This document shows, one piece after another, positions 57,465 to 64,000 of a stretch of 64,000 nucleotides of DNA. The notes under the pieces were generated by a model, which saw only the letters and a list, made by a program, of their open reading frames with translations, was not told the origin of the DNA and did not search any database. Position numbers and translations under genes: made by a program. How positions within the stretch are numbered: position 1 is the first letter of the stretch; each line of letters opens with the position of its first letter. The stretch is from Acanthochlamys bracteata (lineage: Eukaryota; Streptophyta; Magnoliopsida; Pandanales; Velloziaceae), in NCBI GenBank assembly GCA_019914995.1, contig CM034127.1, positions 8,680,001 through 8,744,000 on the forward strand, given 5' to 3'.

Positions 57465-60308
57465 ATGGGGAAGCGCCGCTCCAACACCCCCGACTCACCT
57501 AAGACTCCTGAGCCTACCATCACCATTGGAGATGCCTTGCAAGCATCTTCCAGTGCACCATCCAATCAAACAGCAATAACGCTAAGAGAGAACCTTGTGT
57601 TGGAGGAAATAAGACGCATGTCATCCAACATAGAGAGGCTCACTCTGGCTGTTCTTGCTAACCAAACCAGCAAGGAACAAGTACCACATGGGAAACCAAC
57701 AACCCAAGTGAATCCCCTTGAGCAGAACATGCTTCAAGAGGGGACTTCCTCAGACATCCAACCAAATTACCCCACTGTTTCTACACTACAGTCCACCAAT
57801 ATACCCACAATTCCACACCAAGTACCACCTATCCAAAACAATACTGACCAGCAATGGCTCCAAACAAACCAGCAACAAATACAATCTGCACCTACATCAT
57901 CCAGATCAAATAATGCCTTTCGCATAAATGACCAATGCGAATCCTATTGGCAGCAAACTCCATTAAGCCATACAAACCAACCCTTGTCAGAAACAGAAAA
58001 ATACCACCACTCGAATTCATACCAGAGAGTTCAAGTATCTCAAAACCCAACACATCTAGCACTACAATCACATGACACCTATACTCAACCTTTTAAGGAG
58101 AGACACAAGTTTCCTTATTTTGATGGTAATGGGCCAAACGAGTGGTTATACTCGACGGAAAAATATTTCAAATTTTACAACACACCACTTTGGGATCGAG
58201 TGAGAATTGCTGCAATGTATTTCCAGAACGAAGCTAATAGATGGTACCAAAGCTTCGAGCGAGACAAACCCTAACACTCTTGGGAAGAATTTCGTGAAGC
58301 CTTACTGATGAGGTTCGGCCCTACTGCTTTCGGAAATCCTAGTTTCTCTTTGCAACAGTTGCGTCAAACTGGATCACTAGGAGAGTATTTGGCTGCTTTC
58401 GAAAACCTTCGGACGCATCTACCCTCTACTTCGGAGCAAGACTTGGTGGGGAGGTTTTGTGGAGGACTTTCAAAGAAGCTCGCGATGGAAGTGATGGTAG
58501 CCAGACCTAAAGAGTTACAGATGGCATATATGTTGGCCAAGATGTTTGAACGCAAGAATTCAGCAGAGTCATCCAGTCTACGTGCAGGAAGACACACACC
58601 AACTCGGCAATTCCAGCCATCTTCAAGTTACACGCAGACCTTGGGGCATCATGCATCCAACACACAAGTAATAACTAGTCCAGCACTAAATACTCGATCC
58701 AAACCTTCAAATTTGTCAGTGACTGAGATCAACTCAAGGAGATCAAAGGGCCTATATTTCTATTGTGATGAAAGGTATGTACCTGGCCATAAGTGCACAA
58801 CTCGTTTGTATGCAATTGCAGTGAGCGAAGCTAACGAATTGGAAGGAGAAAATAGCGAGGAAGAACAAGATGCAGACGTGGAGGATGCCACGTTATCTCT
58901 CAGTGCGATGTGTGGCTTGACTGGACCACAGACATTACGTGTTGCCGGAAAAATTAAGAAACAAGAGGTCTTTATTTTAATCGATTCAGGAAGCACCCAT
59001 AACTTTATATCAGATCGCCTTGTGAAGCACTTGAGGTTAAGCTCTTCATCCGTAAGGGCCCTTAAGGTAGAGCTTGCGGATGGGAGACCTCACTCTGTTA
59101 ATGTCATATGCAAGCAAGTTCCACTAAACATTGGAAGAGTGGAATTAATGGTGGATGTCTACCCTTTTCCTCTAGGGGGAATGGACTTAGTCCTAGGAAT
59201 ACAATGGTTAGAAGGCTTAGGGGAAGTGGTGAGCAATTGGTGCCAGTCGCAAATGAGGTTCACATTGAATGGCCAAGAGTGCACCCTACAAGGTGTCCGG
59301 AAAGCAGGAGTATCCAAGTTACATGTTCTTAGCTCTAAATCTTCCCTCTGTTCTATAAGACTTATGGCATCTGAGGCACCCGACGAGACTGCCCAAAAGG
59401 AAGAGGATGCGCTGCCAGCAGAGCTACAAAATCTTATAGAACAATACACATCAATCTTCAAACCAGTTTTGGGGATGCCTCCTCAACGTTCCCACGATCA
59501 TGTCATTCCATTGCTGCCCGGAGCTGCACCAGCCAATGTAAGATCCTACCGTTATCCCCATATCCAGAAAGCTGAGATAGAGAAGGCTGTATCGGATATG
59601 CTATCACAAGGGATCATCCAACCAAGCAGCTCAGCATTTTCCTCTCCAGTTTTGCTGGTTAAAAAGAAGGATGGATCTTGGCGTTTTTGTGTTGATTATA
59701 GAGCACTCAACGAGATCACCGTCAAGGATAAGTTTCCGATACCCATAATTGATGAACTATTAGATGAGTTACATGGTGCTTGTTTCTTTTCTAAGCTGGA
59801 CCTCAAGTCCGGTTATCACCAGATTCACGTGAAGAAGGAAGATGTCCACAATACGGCTTTTAGAACGCATGATGGGCACTATGAATTTTTGGTCATGCCC
59901 TTCGGCTTAACCAATGCTCCGGCAACCTTTCAATCCCTCATGAACGAGGTTTTTCGACCCTATCTTCGTAAATTTGTATTAGTTTTCTTTGACGATATTC
60001 TCATCTACAGCAGGACTTGGCAAGACCATTTGAATCACCTAGCCACGGTATTTTTAGTCTTAAAGAAGGAGCAACTATATGCTAACTTGGCAAAGTGTCG
60101 TTTTGGGTACAAGCAACTAGAGTACCTTGGTCATATTGTTTCCAAAGATGGCATTGCAGCAGATCCTATGAAGATTAAGGCCATGACAGATTGGCCAGTG
60201 CCCAAATCGGCCACTGAACTTAGGGGATTCTTGGGCCTCACTGGTTATTATCGGAGATTCGTCAAGAATTATGGAACGATAGCGCGCTCCTTTAATTTGC
60301 ATTCTTGA
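57465..60308 (+). pseudogene. Gypsy gag-protease-reverse transcriptase, one nonsense codon
   Basis: The ATG at 57465 lies just after the primer site. One frame runs to 60308 with a single internal stop, TAA at 58272-58274, in the Gag capsid part (RDKP-stop-HSWEEFREALLMRFG). Upstream there is a Gln/Pro/Ser-rich Gag N-terminus. The zinc knuckle near 58760-58796 reads GLYFYCDERYVPGHKC, where the first Cys appears to be replaced by Tyr. Protease has the active site LIDSGSTHNFIS near 58978. Reverse transcriptase has KDGSWRFCVDYRALNEITVK near 59668, LDLKSGYHQIHV and the catalytic FFDDILIYS near 59987. The frame ends after FLGLTGYYRRFVKNYG by a frameshift near 60285. Gag would pack the RNA; the other domains process and copy it. 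Confidence 0.92.
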
Positions 60309-62078
60309 AAAAGGAGTCATTTCAATGGAATCAGTCAGCAGAGCTTTTGAAACTTGAAGAAGAAAGCGATGTGAAGCACTGTTTAGCTTCTCTTGATTTC
60401 AATGCAATATTTACCGTAGAAACAGATGCTTCAAACAAGGGACTTGGTCTTTGTCCTCTCACACAATGAATAAGCCTATAGCATTTTTCAAGAAGGCATT
60501 ATCTTCCACCGCCTCGCTAAATCGACTTATGAGAAGGAACTTATGGCTCGTTCTAGCGGTTCAAAAATGGAAACCATACTTGCCTTGGCGATTCATTATC
60601 AAGACGGATCATTTGAGTTTGAAGTACCTCTTGGAACAACGCTTGTCAACCCTGCACCAAAGACGGATGGTTGGTTAAACTCCTTGATTTGATTATCAAA
60701 TTGTTTACCGCTCAGGAGCTCAAAACGTAGTGGCGGATGCACTTTCACGCAGACCCGAGGCTTCCTTGGCAGCTGTTTCAACACTCCAGTACTCATTCTG
60801 GGATGATTTTCACAAGGCTCAGCAGGAAGATCATTCTCTAACAGAGCTATGTAAGGCGCGTGACGATGTCTCACATCGAAAGTCAAGGTGGTGGATGGCT
60901 GCTCATGCGAAACGGAAAGCTATGGGTACCTAACAGCAGTTCCTTGCGCACACAACTACTGTTTGAGGCACATAATTCTGCTCAAGGGGGACACGGGGGA
61001 CAGTTTCGCACCTTCAAAAGGTTAGCACAAAACTTTTACTGGCCTGGTATGTCTAAAGACGTTCAACACTATATTGCAGCTTGTGTTGCTTGTGCTCGTG
61101 CCAAGACCGAGTCCCTTCGACCAGCAGGGCTCTTGCAACCTTTACCGATACCCGATCAAATATGGTCGGATATTTCAATGGATTTCGTAGAGGGTTTACC
61201 ACCATCGGGAGGGAAGGATGTGATCTTCGTAGTGGTGGATCGCCTATCCAAGTACGCTCATTTTATTGCCTTTAAACATCCTTACACTACAGTAGACATA
61301 GCTAACATTTTTGCCAAGGAAGTGGTTCGCCTGCATGGTTGTCCCACCTCTATTGTGTCCGACAGAGATCCCGTGTTTCTCAGCACCTTTTGGAAGGAAT
61401 TGCATCGCTTTCAAGGCACCTCACTCCATCTGAGCACGGGTTATCATCCTCAGACGGACGGACAAAGCGAAGTAGTGAATAGAGGGTTGGAATCGTATTT
61501 ACGCTGCTTCGTAGGAGACCATCCCCGCAAGTGGATCAACCCGCCGTGACCGGGCGGAGTATTCGTACAACACCAAGACTCACTCGCCCAAGAGGGACAA
61601 CGCCCTTTGAAGCGATTTACGAGAGACCACCACCGTGATTAGTTGCTTGGCCTGTAGGGATCTCGGCCACTGGATGAATTAAGCAGCATTCTTGCAAACG
61701 GGATGACATCCTTAAGGAGTCGCGCTTCCATCTTTGTGCGAGCTCAAAATAGGATGAAACGGTGGCGGATAGTCATGAAGGAGAAATATTTTCAACCAGG
61801 GGACTGGTCTCGCTTTCAGACATGACCTTATCGTCAATCCTCAATAGCTGAACGAAGGAACCATAAGTTAAGGTATTGCTACCATGGGTCGTGCCGTGCT
61901 CAAGTCACTTTGGACGAGCATACCTACTGGCACTACCTTCAACATTCAAAATTCATCCAGTTTTTCATGTATCCCAGCTTAAAGATGCTAAGCTCTTTCA
62001 CAAAATTTGATTGGAAGAGCCATCATTGAAGCTCTGCCAAGACTGACCCAAGACGAGGTGAATCTCAATGGAAAGGAG
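60309..62078 (+). pseudogene. Gypsy RNase H and integrase, frameshifted
   Basis: RNase H resumes in another frame with KKESFQWNQSAELLKLEEES and TVETDASNKGLGL (about 60300-60450), then WKPYLPWRFIIKTDHLSLKY (about 60567-60626) and ADALSRRPEASLAAV (from 60733). Integrase is open at 60860-61549: the zinc-binding HHCC block (AHNSAQGGHGG to CVACARAKTES), then DFVEGLPPSGGKDVIFVVVD, IVSDRDPVF and TDGQSEVVNRGLESYLR, giving the D, D and E catalytic residues. After 61549 the frame is lost at once; pieces such as PFEAIYERPPP and IHPVFHVSQLKDAKLF (about 61940-61995) are scattered over three frames. No chromodomain can be read. Confidence 0.85.
62068..62078 (+). other. Polypurine tract of the Gypsy element
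   Basis: The purine-rich AATGGAAAGGAG segment directly before the 3' LTR is the expected plus-strand primer. Confidence 0.65.
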
Positions 62079-62531
62079 TGATGCCTTTGGGCGAGAAATT
62101 ATGGGATGTAATGAGAGAAGGGCATTTACTTAGGAAGAGACAACGAAATCCCGATTCAGGAGGACTTGTCCGGTTGCCAATCCTAAAATTTGAGAAGCAT
62201 CACCACCCGGTTCTGATTTAGATGCATTAGTGTTGCTAAGAATCATTTAGCAACTAGTATTAGATGTTTAGAAGTGTTCTTTGAGTTAGAGTTTACGAAG
62301 GAGTCTAGCGTGGATAGTATGATTAAAGCTAAGAGTCCTTTAAGTTTAGAAGTTCCTTGCAAGTGAAACTTTATTAGGCATAGGAGTCCTTTTGTAGAAG
62401 AACTCCTTGTTTAGCTATAAATAAGCATTGTAAGTCTCATTGGAGGGGGAGATTTATGCATTAGCTATTTTCGAATTACAGTTTACTAGTTATTTTGTTA
62501 CTTTTCACTTTTTTGTTGAGAAGGTGTATCA
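62079..62531 (+). repeat. 3' LTR of the Gypsy element
   Basis: 453 bases, the same length as the 5' LTR. The last 140 bases are identical to the 5' LTR, whereas the first half carries many differences. TATA box at 62416-62423. Confidence 0.92.
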
Positions 62532-62536
62532 GGTTC
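62532..62536. repeat. Right 5-bp target duplication of the Gypsy element
   Basis: GGTTC, as at 56985-56989. Confidence 0.9.
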
Positions 62537-62667
62537 TTGAGCTGAAGTCCAGACAGAAAGACTCTAATGCTTTTAAGTATTTAGAGCGAACCACCAACTG
62601 CCCTATGAAAGAGAACACTCGATTTGTTTTTGAGAAAGGGCCTACATACCAGAATCCTAGCTGGTGA

Positions 62668-64000
62668 TGGCTGTTAAGTTCTCCCATGGGTAGGTCGTGT
62701 GTACGATCTAACATAAGAACAGTGCATTTTCGTCGTACCGAGTCTGGCTGCCCAACGAATTATCGGCATTCCTACTGTACTGTTATCATGTTCTCAGTCT
62801 TTAGGCATTTTTTGTCTTCTTCATTATGATCGATTCTCTCAAGGGCTCATCCTTGGGCGTCGTTCTCTGTACTCATTAATTGTCTAACGACTCTTTAAGC
62901 TTAATTACGAAAAGAAAGGAAGGCCTCCGTTCCTCCTAGAATATATTATTAAGGTTCCATCCGGGTTTTTCCAATATACCTATAAATTATTTTTGAACTT
63001 ATAAGCTTTTTGACTATGGGTGACAAAATAGGTTAACATATTGAGTTCGGATGATTCATATAATAGCCGTATTAAAATTGTTCAATCTTGATGCGACAAA
63101 TACTTTATATAGATCAAAATTATAAATCCAAAACTAACGTATTCAATAACCGAATTAAATTCGAGTTAATCCATTTAATAATTAAAATTATTAAAATTAT
63201 AAAATTAATTTCTAATAATAATACATAAAAATTATTAAATATCATATATATAAAAAAGTTAAATTCCATAAAATCATATAAATTTAATAAGAAATTAATT
63301 AAAATATAATAAACTAAGAAAAATATATACATAAATTAAATTAAAACTTAACAGTATTGTCCTAAATATTTTCTAATTATTAGATAATATATACTATATA
63401 AATAATTATAAAAATTAAGCGGATTAATTTTGGATCAATTCAAACTCAACTCGGACCAGTTAAGTTTTCGGGTCAAATTCGAGTACACTCAAAATCTCGG
63501 CTAAGGTCAAATCTGAACCAAACTTAAATGGATCGGTCTCAAATCAAATTCGCGGTCAGATCATAGATTGTCAATCTTGTTTCTTACGTTCTTATCATTT
63601 GTGTTTAGATGTATTTATCAATTTGAATACATTTTTAAAAGAAATTTAAAACAAAAAAACTATATATAGATAACTCTTGACTTAGAGCATATTTTAATTT
63701 TAAGAAACTTCATTTTCTCCTTCCAAATTTTACGAATTTTACATGCTCCAAACGGTTTGAGTTTGGTCACTTCATATGTTTTAGTTATCATTCCAAACTT
63801 CATTTTCATATTCACACTAAATTTTACTTTCAACAAAATTTAAATTTAAATTTTACTTCACGTATTTTAATTATCATTCACATTCTATCGACTTTATTTT
63901 TACGAAACTCACTTTTATAAAAGTCACTTTCATGTAACTAAAATACGCACTTAAAGGAAATTTGAAGACATGGTGTTGTTTTATGTTTCAATAAATCCGT
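62668..64000. other. Right-hand flank, no gene recognised
   Basis: 62668-62960 has mixed composition and may hold more of the split host fragment, though no family is recognisable. From about 62980 it is strongly AT-rich. A patch near 63430-63550 with CAACTCGGACC and GGGTCAAATTCGAG words recalls the ends of the GGGTC-rich elements, but no paired ends are visible. Confidence 0.5.

Larger units (their letters stand above)
56990..62531 (+). mobile_element. Ty3/Gypsy LTR retrotransposon, complete in outline (5542 bp)
   Basis: Both LTRs are 453 bases, start TGATGC and end TGTATCA, and are flanked by a perfect 5-bp GGTTC duplication. A tRNA-iMet primer site follows the 5' LTR and a purine tract precedes the 3' LTR. 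The gene order Gag, protease, reverse transcriptase, RNase H, integrase is that of Ty3/Gypsy. Small size, short LTRs and a single gag-pol frame suggest a Reina-like chromovirus, but no chromodomain is legible, so the lineage is inferred. A stop codon and later frameshifts make it non-autonomous. Confidence 0.93.
56923..62667 (+). pseudogene. Unidentified coding-like fragment split by the Gypsy element
   Basis: Just before the left LTR one frame reads EHKDLRIYCLTSEVV then a TAG stop (about 56938-56985). Just after the right LTR, in the frame that would be continuous without the insertion, it reads VLELKSRQKDSNAFKYLERT, then TNCPMKENTRFVFEKG and PTYQNPSW to a TGA at 62665. Together they look like one exon of a plant protein that I do not recognise. 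The TAG and TGA suggest it was already, or is now, broken. The Gypsy duplication GGTTC lies exactly between the halves. Confidence 0.45.

Noticed and set aside
58272-58274. Possible programmed readthrough or gag-pol control at the single TAA of the Gypsy frame
   Set aside because: The stop lies inside the capsid part of Gag, not at the gag-pol border, and pol is in the same frame further on. A point mutation is the simpler explanation.
62440-62664. 75-codon frame starting in the Gypsy 3' LTR
   Set aside because: Its first 30 codons are LTR sequence identical to the start of the gag frame. Only the part after the LTR is of interest, and it is listed as a split fragment.
63120-63332. 70-codon minus-strand frame at the right end
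   Set aside because: Produced by AT-rich sequence; the peptide is mostly Ile, Asn, Leu and Phe with no family pattern.

Overview
This window is nuclear DNA of a flowering plant, most likely a woody eudicot. The evidence is a P-class PPR gene, a plant 3-ketoacyl-CoA synthase (KCS) gene with one intron, relics of plant BAHD, class III peroxidase and AINTEGUMENTA-like AP2 genes, and dense layers of plant retrotransposons and DNA transposons in AT-rich sequence. Only two host genes look intact: the PPR gene (2023-4512, +) and the KCS gene (exons 13253-12495 and 11159-10380, -). No tRNA, rRNA, CRISPR array or bacterial-type operon was seen.

Layout. 1-13.3 kb is the gene-bearing part: PPR gene, a broken BAHD acyltransferase, a Copia fragment, a broken peroxidase and the KCS gene. 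13.8-22.3 kb is a decayed PIF/Harbinger element whose Myb/SANT-like ORF1 is split by a younger, almost intact hAT element (16379-19265, 8-bp target duplication, matching ends, transposase broken by one missing base). A 120-bp tandem duplication and a 795-bp hAT-like element with a perfect 8-bp duplication follow. 24-36 kb holds two Copia relics and two solo LTRs of one long-LTR family in opposite orientations (26729-28911 and 33551-35159), each with a perfect 5-bp target duplication; the first sits in the integrase of an older Copia. 37.8-48.1 kb holds two minus-strand Copia relics of one family; the second contains a 573-bp TRIM element. 48.1-54.6 kb holds a second hAT-like element, an intron-less AP2 relic, the 3' end of an LTR retrotransposon and a probable long solo LTR. 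55.8-56.5 kb is a Tourist-like MITE. 56990-62531 is a complete but mutated Ty3/Gypsy element with 453-bp LTRs, inserted in a coding-like host fragment.

How it fits together. The two live genes are unrelated: a probable organellar RNA-binding protein and an ER fatty-acid elongase. The rest is a record of nested insertions whose order can be read from target duplications. I found no convincing new protein system. The items most worth checking are the seven-fold TTGAC cluster and GC palindromes at the 5' end of the hAT element, the two-member hAT-like family (one with non-transposon-like interior), the TRIM element, the intron-less AP2 relic, the coding fragment split by the Gypsy element, and the uneven divergence of the two Gypsy LTRs.
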